The notes under the pieces are model-generated. The model searched no databases. It saw nothing but the letters and a program-made list of their open reading frames with translations, and had not been told where the DNA came from. Below are positions 1 to 7,993 of a stretch of 8,817 bases of DNA, in pieces (the first letter of the stretch is position 1; each line of letters opens with the position of its first letter). The position numbers and the translations under genes were made by a program. This DNA is from JBECKR01 sp040235415 (GTDB taxonomy: Bacteria > Acidobacteriota > Polarisedimenticolia > Polarisedimenticolales > Polarisedimenticolaceae). The stretch is taken from assembly GCA_040235415.1 (NCBI GenBank), contig JBECKR010000051.1, positions 1 to 8,817 on the forward strand, written 5' to 3'.

Positions 1-745
1 CACGGACCGCGACGCAGGACGACAGCGCCCGCAGTCGTTCCGCGCTCACGCCCGCCGACCGCGGGACGACCGCGAGCGAAAAGCCCTCGCGGAGACGGTC
101 GAGGTCGTCGTCGATCAGCACGCGCCCGCCGTGCAGCATCACGATGCGGTCCGCCATGCGCTCCACGTCGGTCATGTAGTGCGACGAGAACAGGATTGCG
201 CTTCCGGCGTCGTTGAGCAGCTCGATCGAGGTCTCGAGGAACTCGCGGCGTGCGGCGGGATCGAGTCCGCTGGCCGGCTCGTCCAGCAGCAGCACCTCGG
301 GTCGGTGGGCGACCGCGCACAGCAGCGCCACGCGCCGGGCCTGGCCCTTGCTGAGCGTTCGGATCCGCGCCCCGGCTTCGAGCCCGAACCGGTCGGCGAG
401 CCGTCGCGCGAGATCGTCGTCCCAGGTCGGGAACAGCGCGCGGTGGATCTCGAGCGCGCGCGCCACCGTGAGGAAAGTCGGGAAGATCTGCTCCTCCGCA
501 ACGTAGCCGACCCGGCGCTTGACCTCGACGGGCCGCTCGCGGGGGTCGAGTCCGAGAACGCGGACGTTCCCCTCGCGGGGCTCGAGCATCCCCATCGCGA
601 TCCGTATCAGGGTGGTCTTGCCGGCGCCGTTCTGTCCGAGGAGACCGACCACGCGCCCGGGCTCGACCCCGAACGAGACGCCGGCCAGGACGTCCGCCCC
701 GCCACCGTAGGACCGCCGGACGTTCTCGAACTGGATCGCGTTCAT
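1..745 (-). CDS. ABC transporter ATP-binding protein (YtrB-like), C-terminus cut by window edge
   Basis: Nucleotide-binding subunit of an ABC transporter, acting at the inner face of the membrane with a permease that is not in this window. The 248 visible residues read without a stop to the edge. Motifs appear in order: Walker A GQNGAGKTT (about 37-45), Q-loop near 86, signature LSKGQ (131-135), Walker B VLLLDEP (151-157), D-loop SGLD (159-162) and the switch histidine H189 in SSH. The LSKGQ signature, rather than LSGGQ, is common in ABC-2-type ATPases paired with short GntR regulators (YtrB class). The ATG lies in ATGA and overlaps the stop of the GntR gene by 4 bp, so the two are translationally coupled and co-transcribed. 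The remaining C-terminus and probably an ABC-2 permease should lie beyond the left edge. Substrate unknown; family assignment is firm. Confidence 0.93.
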   Translation of the reverse strand, partial: MNAIQFENVRRSYGGGADVLAGVSFGVEPGRVVGLLGQNGAGKTTLIRIAMGMLEPREGNVRVLGLDPRERPVEVKRRVGYVAEEQIFPTFLTVARALEIHRALFPTWDDDLARRLADRFGLEAGARIRTLSKGQARRVALLCAVAHRPEVLLLDEPASGLDPAARREFLETSIELLNDAGSAILFSSHYMTDVERMADRIVMLHGGRVLIDDDLDRLREGFSLAVVPRSAGVSAERLRALSSCVAVR

Positions 746-1122
746 CGCTCCATCTCCTCGCGGACGTCGTTGAGGAGCCCGACCACGTCCGCGTACGGCA
801 CGCGCGCGAGCGCCGCCTGCGCGAGCAATCTCTCGGCGAGGTCCCGCAAGCGCTCTCGCCGTTCGGACGCGTCGATCTCGGGGAGGTGTTCCCGGACGAA
901 CGTCCCGCGACCTCGCCGGGTCTCGATCAAACCGTCCCGCTCCAACTCGTCGTACGCCTTCTTGACGGTCAGCGGCGCGATCACGGCCTGCTCCGCGAGG
1001 TCGCGGTGCGACGGCAGCCGGTCGCCCGGCGCGAGCCTTCCGCCCGCGATCGCGTCCGTGATCTGCCGAACGATTTGGCGGTAGATCGGAAGCCCGTCTC
1101 CCGGCCGGATGTCGAGGTCCAT
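742..1122 (-). CDS. GntR-family regulator, short YtrA type
   Basis: Transcriptional regulator of 126 aa, the usual size of YtrA-type GntR proteins that have only a winged helix-turn-helix and a short helical dimerisation tail. The DNA-binding domain spans about residues 8-76: LPIYRQIVRQITDAI, then GDRLPSHRDLAEQ, the recognition helix region LTVKKAYDELERDGL and the wing RRGRGTFV. Residues 80-126 are charged and helical with no ligand-binding domain. The open frame extends upstream through the phosphatase gene, but the ATG at 1122 follows a GTGAGG ribosome site and is the start of the conserved domain. The phosphatase stop lies 8 bp upstream and the ABC ATPase start overlaps its end by 4 bp. 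Such regulators usually repress their own operon; the palindrome at 1923-1940 is the likely target. The inducer cannot be read from the sequence. Confidence 0.92.
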   Translation of the reverse strand: MDLDIRPGDGLPIYRQIVRQITDAIAGGRLAPGDRLPSHRDLAEQAVIAPLTVKKAYDELERDGLIETRRGRGTFVREHLPEIDASERRERLRDLAERLLAQAALARVPYADVVGLLNDVREEMER

Positions 1123-1130
1123 CGCCGGCC

Positions 1131-1904
1131 TCACCGCCCCGCGGCGCGTGCCACGACGACCGTGGCATCGTCCGCCGGGCGCCCGTGCCGCAGACGCGCC
1201 CGCGCGATCACCGCCGACGCGAGGTCGCTGGCCGACCGATCCGGCCCGCCCTCGACGACCGCTTGCAGCACGCCGCCCTCGCCGCACGCCTCCCCGACGC
1301 CGTCCGTGAACAGGAGCAAGAGGTCGCCCTCCCCGAGCGCGATCTCTCCGGTCGAGCCGACCCACTCCTCGAACAGTCCCAGGACCGGCGCGGTCGGCTC
1401 GAGACGGTCGATCGCGGCGCCTCCCGCGCGCACGAGCAGCCCCGCGGGATGCCCGCAGTTGACGAAGCGCAGGCGGGCGTTCGCCGGGTCGTACTCGCCG
1501 ACGAACAGGCTGGCGAAGTGGTTCGACGCCGTGCAGGCGAAGAACTGGCGGTGGATCTGACCGAGCCGATCGACGAGGTCGCACGTCGCCCAGGCGTAGT
1601 GGCTCCGGAGGCAGGCCTGCAGCGCGGCCGCCATCAGCGCGGCGGCGACGCCCTTGCCGGAAACGTCGCCGATCGCGAGGACCAGACGTCCGGACGACGG
1701 TTCCAGGAAGTCGTACCAGTCGCCGCCGATTTCGAGCGCGGCGGCGGTTCGGCCGGCGACCTCGAGCCGTTCCGAGCGCAGCGCGAGCCCCGGGAGGAGC
1801 CTCGCCTGCACCCGTCGTGCGCTCTCCAGATCCGCCGACAGCGCGGGCCCCCCCGCACCCCGCCGGGGTCGGACGGCATCGATCCCGGCTCCGCTCGCGG
1901 CCAT
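1131..1904 (-). CDS. SpoIIE/RsbU-type PP2C serine/threonine phosphatase
   Basis: Metal-dependent protein phosphatase of the SpoIIE/RsbU class (257 aa), which typically dephosphorylates anti-anti-sigma factors or similar partners. Visible motifs: the helix ESARRVQARLLP (about 27-38), EIGGDWYDF with metal ligand D62 (59-67), IGDVSGKG with D80 (78-85), FVNCGHPAGLLVR (147-159), LLLLFTDGVGEA with D201 (195-206) and the terminal DDATVVVAR with D245/D246. All acidic metal ligands are present, so it should be active. The protein has only about 25 residues ahead of the switch helix: no PAS, GAF, HAMP, response-regulator or membrane domain. The start is set by AAAGGAGG at 1911-1918, six bases upstream of the ATG. 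It is the first gene of the GntR/ABC operon, 8 bp before the GntR start. No partner STAS or anti-sigma kinase gene is in view. Confidence 0.92.
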   Translation of the reverse strand: MAASGAGIDAVRPRRGAGGPALSADLESARRVQARLLPGLALRSERLEVAGRTAAALEIGGDWYDFLEPSSGRLVLAIGDVSGKGVAAALMAAALQACLRSHYAWATCDLVDRLGQIHRQFFACTASNHFASLFVGEYDPANARLRFVNCGHPAGLLVRAGGAAIDRLEPTAPVLGLFEEWVGSTGEIALGEGDLLLLFTDGVGEACGEGGVLQAVVEGGPDRSASDLASAVIARARLRHGRPADDATVVVARAAGR

Positions 1905-1922
1905 GCCCTGCCTCCTTTGACC

Positions 1923-1940
1923 TTGTGCAATATAACACTA
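1923..1940 (-). promoter_or_regulatory. Probable GntR (YtrA-type) operator
   Basis: An 18-bp imperfect palindrome of the form T-N-GTG-N2-ATAT-N2-CAC-N-A (12 of 18 positions symmetric). It overlaps the last four bases of the -10 hexamer and covers the expected transcription start of the operon that contains the GntR gene. Its position is that of a repressor site. Assignment to this particular GntR is inferred from operon membership and from the GTG...CAC form often seen for GntR-family sites. A second AT-rich symmetry, ATATA-N4-TATAT, overlaps it at 1930-1943. Confidence 0.5.
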
Positions 1941-1964
1941 TATCTCTAGATCACGTGACGTCAA
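1937..1964 (-). promoter_or_regulatory. Promoter of the phosphatase-GntR-ABC operon
   Basis: On the minus strand a -35 hexamer TTGACG (1959-1964) is separated by 16 bp from a -10 hexamer TATAGT (1937-1942); each matches the sigma-70 consensus at 5 of 6 positions. The predicted start site is near 1930, followed by AAAGGAGG and the phosphatase ATG. The AT-rich stretch stands out sharply from the GC-rich surroundings. Inferred from sequence only. Confidence 0.7.
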
Positions 1965-1968
1965 GCGG

Positions 1969-1984
1969 GATTTCGCACGAAATC
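1969..1984. repeat. Perfect 7-2-7 palindrome in the divergent spacer
   Basis: GATTTCG-CA-CGAAATC: two perfect 7-bp arms with a 2-bp centre, lying 4 bp upstream of the -35 of the minus-strand promoter and about 80 bp upstream of the plus-strand transporter ATG. It fits a dimeric regulator site that could serve either gene. Next to it are TCACGTGA (1951-1958) and TGACGTCA (1956-1963), two overlapping 8-bp palindromes. No convincing plus-strand -35/-10 pair for the transporter was found. The binding protein is unknown. Confidence 0.5.
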
Positions 1985-2065
1985 GTCGGCGCGGTGGCGC
2001 CCGCCGAGGTTCCGCGCGCATATGCTCCCCGGGACGCGCTCCGGCCCCCCGAACGAGGTCGCACG

Positions 2066-3798
<1,733 letters not shown>

Positions 3799-3802
<4 letters not shown>

Positions 3803-3827
3803 CGGGACTTTATTTGCATGCTACAAA
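3799..3827 (+). promoter_or_regulatory. Promoter of marR-arsM, predicted to give a leaderless mRNA
   Basis: The -35 hexamer TTGACG (3799-3804, 5 of 6 consensus) overlaps the stop codon of the upstream permease gene. A 17-bp spacer leads to the -10 hexamer TACAAA (3822-3827, 4 of 6). A start site 7-8 bp downstream falls at or next to the MarR ATG at 3835. No proper Shine-Dalgarno sequence is present: the only purine run, AAAGG, ends one base before the ATG. The layout therefore predicts a leaderless transcript. Inference from geometry. Confidence 0.6.
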
Positions 3828-3832
3828 TAAAG
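3808..3832. promoter_or_regulatory. 25-bp inverted repeat, probable MarR operator
   Basis: CTTTATTTG and CAAATAAAG form perfect 9-bp arms around a 7-bp centre (CATGCTA). The element occupies the distal spacer, the whole -10 hexamer and the bases just before the ATG at 3835, so a bound dimer would block RNA polymerase. AT-rich dyads of this kind directly before a marR gene are typical autoregulatory sites of that family. It is an unlikely terminator because the stem has only two G-C pairs and no T-tract follows. Confidence 0.7.
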
Positions 3833-3834
3833 GC

Positions 3835-4395
3835 ATGCCGAACGAAGCCGCCCGTACCGTGAACGACTCCGACGCCGACCGCTTGCTGCGCGCGATCCGC
3901 GCGCTCGTCCGGCGGTTCTCGATCGGCGAGCGCGTCGACGTCGTCGTCGACGGCATGACGGTCGCGCAGACCGCGACCCTCGAGGTCCTGGCGACCGAGG
4001 GGCCCCTGCGGATGACCGACCTCGGGCGCCGCCTCGGCATCGCGCCGAGCACGCTGACGCGCAATCTCGACCGCCTGGAGGAGCGCGGACTCGTGCGCCG
4101 CGCCCGGGCGCGGACGGACGCGCGCTCGTTCGAGGTCGCGCTCACGCCGACGGGGCGGCGCACCGCGGCCGCCGCGCTCGAGAGCGAGGAGGCGTTCGCG
4201 CGATCGATCCTCTGCTGTCTGTCCGAGGAGCGACGGCGCGAGGTGCTGGAGCACCTCGAGGCCCTGCTCCTCGCGGTGCGCGACGCGACCGAGGCGTGCT
4301 GCCCCGGGGCGTTCGACCATCTGATGCGCGATTTTCCGCGGGCCGGCGCCCGCGACGAGGAGAAGGGCGATGAGCGACAAGCCTGTGACTGCTGA
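3835..4395 (+). CDS. Cysteine-rich MarR-family regulator linked to arsM
   Basis: MarR-type winged-helix regulator of 186 aa, slightly long for the family. The DNA-binding core runs from about residue 43 to 108: AQTATLEVLATEGPLRMTDL, LGRRLGIAPSTLTRNLDRLEERGLVRR, then the wing ARTDARSFEVALTPTG. Flanking helices (about 14-38 and 112-150) should make the dimer. All six cysteines are in the C-terminal third: C127-C128, C155-C156 and C184-X-C186; none lie in the DNA-binding domain. The last 26 bp overlap arsM, so the two genes are co-transcribed and the tail sequence is partly constrained by the arsM start. GTG at 3859 is a possible alternative start, also without a ribosome site. The context and the thiols suggest a trivalent-arsenic-responsive repressor of arsM; this role is inferred. 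Family assignment is firm. Confidence 0.9.
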   Translation: MPNEAARTVNDSDADRLLRAIRALVRRFSIGERVDVVVDGMTVAQTATLEVLATEGPLRMTDLGRRLGIAPSTLTRNLDRLEERGLVRRARARTDARSFEVALTPTGRRTAAAALESEEAFARSILCCLSEERRREVLEHLEALLLAVRDATEACCPGAFDHLMRDFPRAGARDEEKGDERQACDC

Positions 4396-5212
4396 ACCGG
4401 AGAAGCTCGCGGTGGAGCCCGAGGCGATCGTCGAGCAGGTCCGCGACCGCTACGGGCGGATCGCGCGGGGCCTCGAGTCGGGTTGCTGCGGCGCCAAGCC
4501 GGCGGCGGTGTCGGTCGGGATCGGCTACGACTCGAGCGAGCTCGCGTCCGCGCCCGAGGAGGCGGATCTCGGCCTCGGCTGCGGCGCCCCGATCCGCCAT
4601 CTCGGCCTGCGCCAGGGCGAGACCGTCCTCGACCTGGGCTCGGGCGGCGGTCTCGACGCGTTCCTCGCGGCCCGCGAGGTCGGCCCCGAGGGCCGGGTGA
4701 TCGGAGTCGACATGACGCCGGACATGCTCGAGCGCGCTCGGGGCAACGCGCGTCGCGCCGGGATCGCGAACGTCGAGTTCCGGCACGGCCGGCTCGAGGC
4801 GCTCCCGGTCGAGAGCGGATCGGTCGACGCCGTGACGAGCAACTGCGTCATCAACCTGGTCCCGGACAAGAGCGCCGTGTTCCGCGAGGTCGCCCGCGTG
4901 CTGCGCCCCGGCGGACGGCTCGTGGTCTCGGACATCCTGCTCGACGGCGAGCTGCCGGACGCGGTCTCCCGCGACGTCCTGGCCTACGTCGGCTGCGTCG
5001 CCGGGGCGATGCGCCGCGAGGCGTACTTCGCGCTCCTCGAGCAGGCCGGGCTCGGCGACGTCACGATCCACCGCGACATCGACTTCCTCTCGGCGAGCGC
5101 GTTCGCGCTTCCCGAGGGGCTCGAGGAACGGATGCGCGATGCCGGCGTCGAGCTCCACCGGCTCGAGGGGGTCGTGCGGTCGGTGACGTATGGAGCGACG
5201 CGACTCCGGTAA
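4370..5212 (+). CDS. arsM: Arsenite S-adenosylmethionine methyltransferase ArsM
   Basis: Cytosolic class I methyltransferase that converts As(III) to methylated arsenicals with S-adenosylmethionine. Its 280 aa match the usual bacterial ArsM size. The SAM-binding core starts with VLDLGSGGGLDAF (86-98) and continues VIGVDMTPDMLERAR (110-124). The arsenic-binding cysteines of the family are all recognisable: C39/C40 in SGCCG, C71 in GLGCGAP, C159 in SNCVINL and C209 in GCVAGA. The C159-C209 spacing of 50 equals that of the catalytic pair in the algal enzyme CmArsM (174/224). The ATG at 4370 follows the strong purine run AGGAGAAGGG and overlaps the MarR gene by 26 bp. The gene ends one base before the stop of the convergent thioredoxin-like gene. 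Products may leave through the ArsP permease encoded next door. Confidence 0.96.
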   Translation: MSDKPVTAEPEKLAVEPEAIVEQVRDRYGRIARGLESGCCGAKPAAVSVGIGYDSSELASAPEEADLGLGCGAPIRHLGLRQGETVLDLGSGGGLDAFLAAREVGPEGRVIGVDMTPDMLERARGNARRAGIANVEFRHGRLEALPVESGSVDAVTSNCVINLVPDKSAVFREVARVLRPGGRLVVSDILLDGELPDAVSRDVLAYVGCVAGAMRREAYFALLEQAGLGDVTIHRDIDFLSASAFALPEGLEERMRDAGVELHRLEGVVRSVTYGATRLR

Positions 5213-5213
5213 G

Positions 5214-5447
5214 TCACGGCAGCAGCGCCTTGATGGCGTCCGAGGACGGCACCCGCCCCGCGATCCGGATCTCGCCGTCGATCGCGAGGGCGGGCGTCGC
5301 GAGCACGCCACGCCGGACGATGTCCGCGGGATCGACGACCTTCTCGATCGTGAACGCGATCCCCTTCTCACGTGCGGCGCGTTCGGCCGAGGCGTACAGC
5401 GCCTCACACTTGGCGCAGCCGGTCCCGAGAACCTCGATCCTCGTCAT
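5214..5447 (-). CDS. Small thioredoxin-like redox-active disulfide protein
   Basis: A 77-aa single-domain protein of the TM0996/MJ0307-type thioredoxin/glutaredoxin-like family. It begins with a beta strand TRIEVLGTG followed by the redox motif C11-AK-C14. A helix 15-29, a strand AFTIEKVVD (31-39) and the loop ATPALAIDG (50-58), with P52 as the expected cis-proline, complete the fold. The C-terminal helix is SSDAIKALLP. There is no signal peptide, so it is cytosolic. It is the last gene of the arsR operon, starting 10 bp after the arsP stop, with GAGG-type purines in the gap. Members of this family often accompany arsP/YraQ-type permeases. It may reduce ArsC, keep arsenic in thiol-bound trivalent form or service the CSC motif of the permease; none of these is shown. 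Confidence 0.9.
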   Translation of the reverse strand: MTRIEVLGTGCAKCEALYASAERAAREKGIAFTIEKVVDPADIVRRGVLATPALAIDGEIRIAGRVPSSDAIKALLP

Positions 5448-5457
5448 CGCCTCGTCC

Positions 5458-6504
5458 TCACAGGAGCAGGTTGAACACGAGTCCGACCGCCACGATGCCC
5501 GCCGCCACGATCCCGAGGAACGCGGCGATGAGCGGAGGTCGGAGCACCTTGCGCAGGATGACGGTCTCCGGGAGCGAGAGCCCGATCACCGCCATCATGA
5601 ACGCCAGCACCGTCCCGAGCGCCGCCCCCTTCTCGATCAGGGCGTGCACCACCGGCACGATTCCGGCGGCGTTCGAGTACATCGGAACCCCGAGAAGGAC
5701 CGCCGCCGGCACCGACCACCACGCGTCCTCGCCCAGGATCCCCGCCATGACGTCCCGGGGGACCCAGCCGTGGATCGCGGCGCCGACCGCGATGCCGCCG
5801 AGCACCCAAGGCCAGACCTTCCCGACGATCTCGCGCACGGCGTCGAGCCCGGCCCGCGCCCGGCCCGAGAGGCCGGCGGCCTCGGTCGCGACGGCGGAGC
5901 CTCCCGCCTCGACCTCGTAGACCCAACTCTCGACGTGGCGCTCCATCCTCAGCCGGCCGAGCACGAAGCCCGAGCCGATCGCGATTCCGAGGCCGGTCGC
6001 GAGGTAGAGCGCGGCGACCTTCCAGCCGAACAGCGCGAGCAGCAGCGCCAGCGCGACCTCGTTGACCATCGGCGCCGCGATCAGGAACGAGAGCGTGACC
6101 CCGAGCGGGACGCCCGCGGCGACGAACCCGATGAACAGCGGCACCGCCGAGCAGGAGCAGAACGGCGTCACGGTGCCGAGCGCGGCCGCCACGACGTTGC
6201 CGGTCGCCTCGCGACGGCCGGCGAGGAGCGCGCGCGTGCGCGCCGGCGTGAAGTACGACCGCACCACGCCGACCGCGAACACGACCAGGACGAGGAGCAT
6301 CAGGACCTTCGGCGCCTCGAACAGGAAGAAGGCGACCGCGCTCCCGAGCGGCGATGCGGGATCGAGCCGCATCAGGCCGTGGGCCAGCCACCCCGCCGCC
6401 GGGCCGAGGGCGGCGTACACCGCGACCCAGGCTCCGAGCCCGGCGAGCACGAGGCCGGCCGCTCGACGCGGCGATCGCAGCGCTCCGGTCGCGCCCGCGC
6501 TCAT
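5458..6504 (-). CDS. arsP: ArsP/YraQ-family (COG0701) permease
   Basis: Polytopic membrane permease of 348 aa. Hydrophobic segments fall at about 17-45, 56-84, 102-134, 136-158, 163-185, 227-247, 263-292, 296-313 and 325-347. The hallmark motif TPFCSCSAVPLFIGF (113-127, with C116 and C118) is followed by SFLIAAPMVNEVAL (139-152). A second repeat half carries GVPMYSNAAGIVPVVHALI (272-290) and GLSLPETVILRKV (308-320). This double-repeat arrangement is characteristic of the family. A member from Campylobacter (ArsP) exports trivalent organoarsenicals such as methylarsenite, which fits the arsM gene nearby. The soluble loop (186-226) is charged. The ATG overlaps the acr3 stop as ATGA. The family also includes permeases of unknown substrate, so the organoarsenical role rests on context. 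Confidence 0.88.
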   Translation of the reverse strand: MSAGATGALRSPRRAAGLVLAGLGAWVAVYAALGPAAGWLAHGLMRLDPASPLGSAVAFFLFEAPKVLMLLVLVVFAVGVVRSYFTPARTRALLAGRREATGNVVAAALGTVTPFCSCSAVPLFIGFVAAGVPLGVTLSFLIAAPMVNEVALALLLALFGWKVAALYLATGLGIAIGSGFVLGRLRMERHVESWVYEVEAGGSAVATEAAGLSGRARAGLDAVREIVGKVWPWVLGGIAVGAAIHGWVPRDVMAGILGEDAWWSVPAAVLLGVPMYSNAAGIVPVVHALIEKGAALGTVLAFMMAVIGLSLPETVILRKVLRPPLIAAFLGIVAAGIVAVGLVFNLLL

Positions 6505-7589
6505 GTCGCCGCCTCCTCGACGAGCGCGCGGTCGCCGTCCGGAAACCAGTGCCGCGTGCGGTTGCAGGCGGCGCAGACCGAGAGCATCACGGGAACTTCG
6601 ACGAGGACGCCGACGACCGTCGCGAGCGCGGCGCCGGATTCCGGGCCGAACAGCGTGATCGCGACCGCGACGGCGAGCTCGAAGAAGTTGCTGGCGCCGA
6701 TCAGCGCCCCGGGCGCCGCCACCGCGTGCGGCACGCGCAGCAGCTTCATGAGGCCGTAGGCGAGTCCCGAGTTGAGATAGACCTGGATCAGGATCGGGAC
6801 CGCGATCAGGACGACGTGCGCGGGGTTGTCCAGGATGTTGTCGGCCTGGAACGCGAAGATCAGCACGAGGGTCCCGAGGAGCGCCAGGATCGTGACGGGA
6901 TGGAACGTCGGCAGGTACACGGTGTCGAACCAGCGGCGGCCTCGAGCCCGGATCAGCACGACCCGGCTCACCGCGCCGGCCGCGAGCGGGATCACGATGA
7001 ACGCGACGACGCTCCCGAGGAGGACCCGGAAGGGGACCTCGAGATCGCTCGCCCCCGCCACGAGGAGCCCGACGATCGGGGCGAACAGTACCAGCATGAT
7101 GAGGTCGTTGAGCGACACCTGCACGAGCGTGTAGGCCGGATCGCCGTCCGTGAGGTACGACCAGACGAACACCATCGCGGTGCACGGAGCGGCCGCCAGG
7201 ATGATGACCCCGGCGACGTACTGGTCGGCGAGACCGGGCGAGATCCACGCCGCGAACACGACCTTGAAGAACAGCCAGCCGAGGGCGGCCATCGAGAACG
7301 GCTTCACGACCCAGTTGACGAACAGCGTGACCAGGATCCCGGCAGGGCGGCGGCGCACCTCGAGCAGGCTCGCGAGGTCGATCTTGAGCATCATGGGATA
7401 GACCATGAGCCAGATCAGGAGGGCGATCGCCAGATTGATGCGCGTGCCGTCGCCGAGCTCGAGGCTCCGGACGGCCGAGACGAAGCCGGGCACCGCCCTG
7501 CCGAGCCCGATCCCGACCGCCATGCAGGCGACGACCCACAGCGACAGCCAGCGCTCGAAGAGCCCGATCCGCTTGCTCGCGGCGCTCAT
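6501..7589 (-). CDS. acr3: Arsenite efflux permease Acr3
   Basis: Inner-membrane As(III) exporter of the Acr3/BASS family, 362 aa with about ten membrane segments, the expected length. Conserved landmarks: LIWLMVYPMMLKIDL (58-72), NWVVKPFSMAALGWLF (92-107), the arsenite-binding cysteine C136 in LAAAPCTAMVFVWSYL (131-146), NDLIMLVLFAP (161-171), and GASNFFELAVAVAI (298-311), whose E304 matches the conserved glutamate of the family. The tail LVEVPVMLSV is also typical. This is Acr3, not the unrelated ArsB antiporter. Its ATG overlaps the arsC stop and its stop overlaps the arsP ATG, both as ATGA, implying tight translational coupling. No ArsA ATPase gene is present, so export should run on the membrane potential or proton gradient. 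Confidence 0.96.
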   Translation of the reverse strand: MSAASKRIGLFERWLSLWVVACMAVGIGLGRAVPGFVSAVRSLELGDGTRINLAIALLIWLMVYPMMLKIDLASLLEVRRRPAGILVTLFVNWVVKPFSMAALGWLFFKVVFAAWISPGLADQYVAGVIILAAAPCTAMVFVWSYLTDGDPAYTLVQVSLNDLIMLVLFAPIVGLLVAGASDLEVPFRVLLGSVVAFIVIPLAAGAVSRVVLIRARGRRWFDTVYLPTFHPVTILALLGTLVLIFAFQADNILDNPAHVVLIAVPILIQVYLNSGLAYGLMKLLRVPHAVAAPGALIGASNFFELAVAVAITLFGPESGAALATVVGVLVEVPVMLSVCAACNRTRHWFPDGDRALVEEAAT

Positions 7590-7993
7590 CGCGTCGCCTC
7601 CTCGACGAGCGCAGCGACGTCGCGCTCGATGCGGTCGCGGACGTCGCGGAAGCCGGCGTCGTCCATGACCTTCGGGTCGGGGAGGTCCCAGTCGACCCGG
7701 TTGCGGGCCGGGACGGTCGGGCACGCGTCGCCGCAGCCCATGGTGACGATCCAGTCCCAGGGCTCCCCCGTCGCGACGGCGTCGAGACCTTTGGAGACTT
7801 GCCCGGCGAGATCGATTCCGCTCTCGGCCATGAAGCGCACGGCGCGCGGGCTCACGGCCCCGGAAGGGCGGGATCCGGCGCTCGCCGCGGCGATCCGACC
7901 GCGACCGAGGGCGCGGGCGAACCCTTCCGCCATCTGCGAGCGGCAGGAGTTCTCCACGCACACGAACAGGATGCGGGGAACGCGGTCATGCAC
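7586..7993 (-). CDS. arsC: Arsenate reductase ArsC, low-molecular-weight phosphatase fold
   Basis: Cytosolic enzyme of 135 aa that reduces arsenate to arsenite for export by Acr3. The phosphatase-type P-loop is C12-VENSC-R18 followed by SQMAEG. The Asp-Pro motif DLPDP (103-107, D106) gives the expected acid. The redox pair is C87 and C91 in MGCGDACPTVP, so the cascade would be C12, then C87, then C91, as in thioredoxin-coupled enzymes such as staphylococcal ArsC (family knowledge). The two redox cysteines are closer together than in the staphylococcal enzyme. The start is a GTG at 7993, supported by GGAG at 8001-8004 seven bases upstream; no in-frame ATG precedes the P-loop. It overlaps the end of arsR by 8 bp. 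The CXXC protein at the end of the operon is a candidate reductant. Confidence 0.95.
   Translation of the reverse strand: MHDRVPRILFVCVENSCRSQMAEGFARALGRGRIAAASAGSRPSGAVSPRAVRFMAESGIDLAGQVSKGLDAVATGEPWDWIVTMGCGDACPTVPARNRVDWDLPDPKVMDDAGFRDVRDRIERDVAALVEEATR

Noticed and set aside
1817..2065. Upstream extension of the permease frame (83 extra codons)
   Set aside because: The extension overlaps the start of the divergent phosphatase gene and its promoter, has no membrane character, and the ATG at 2066 has a ribosome site.
3808..3832. Inverted repeat read as a rho-independent terminator of the permease gene
   Set aside because: The stem is almost entirely A-T and is not followed by a T-tract; its overlap with the -10 and start codon fits an operator better.
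4142..5407. 421-codon minus-strand open frame opposite arsM
   Set aside because: No recognisable domain, and it overlaps the thioredoxin-like gene in another frame; arsM on the plus strand is unambiguous.
4483..6759. 758-codon plus-strand open frame across arsM, the thioredoxin-like gene, arsP and part of acr3
   Set aside because: It crosses four well-recognised genes on both strands in the wrong frame, and its product is low-complexity Arg/Asp/His-rich sequence: a GC-bias shadow.
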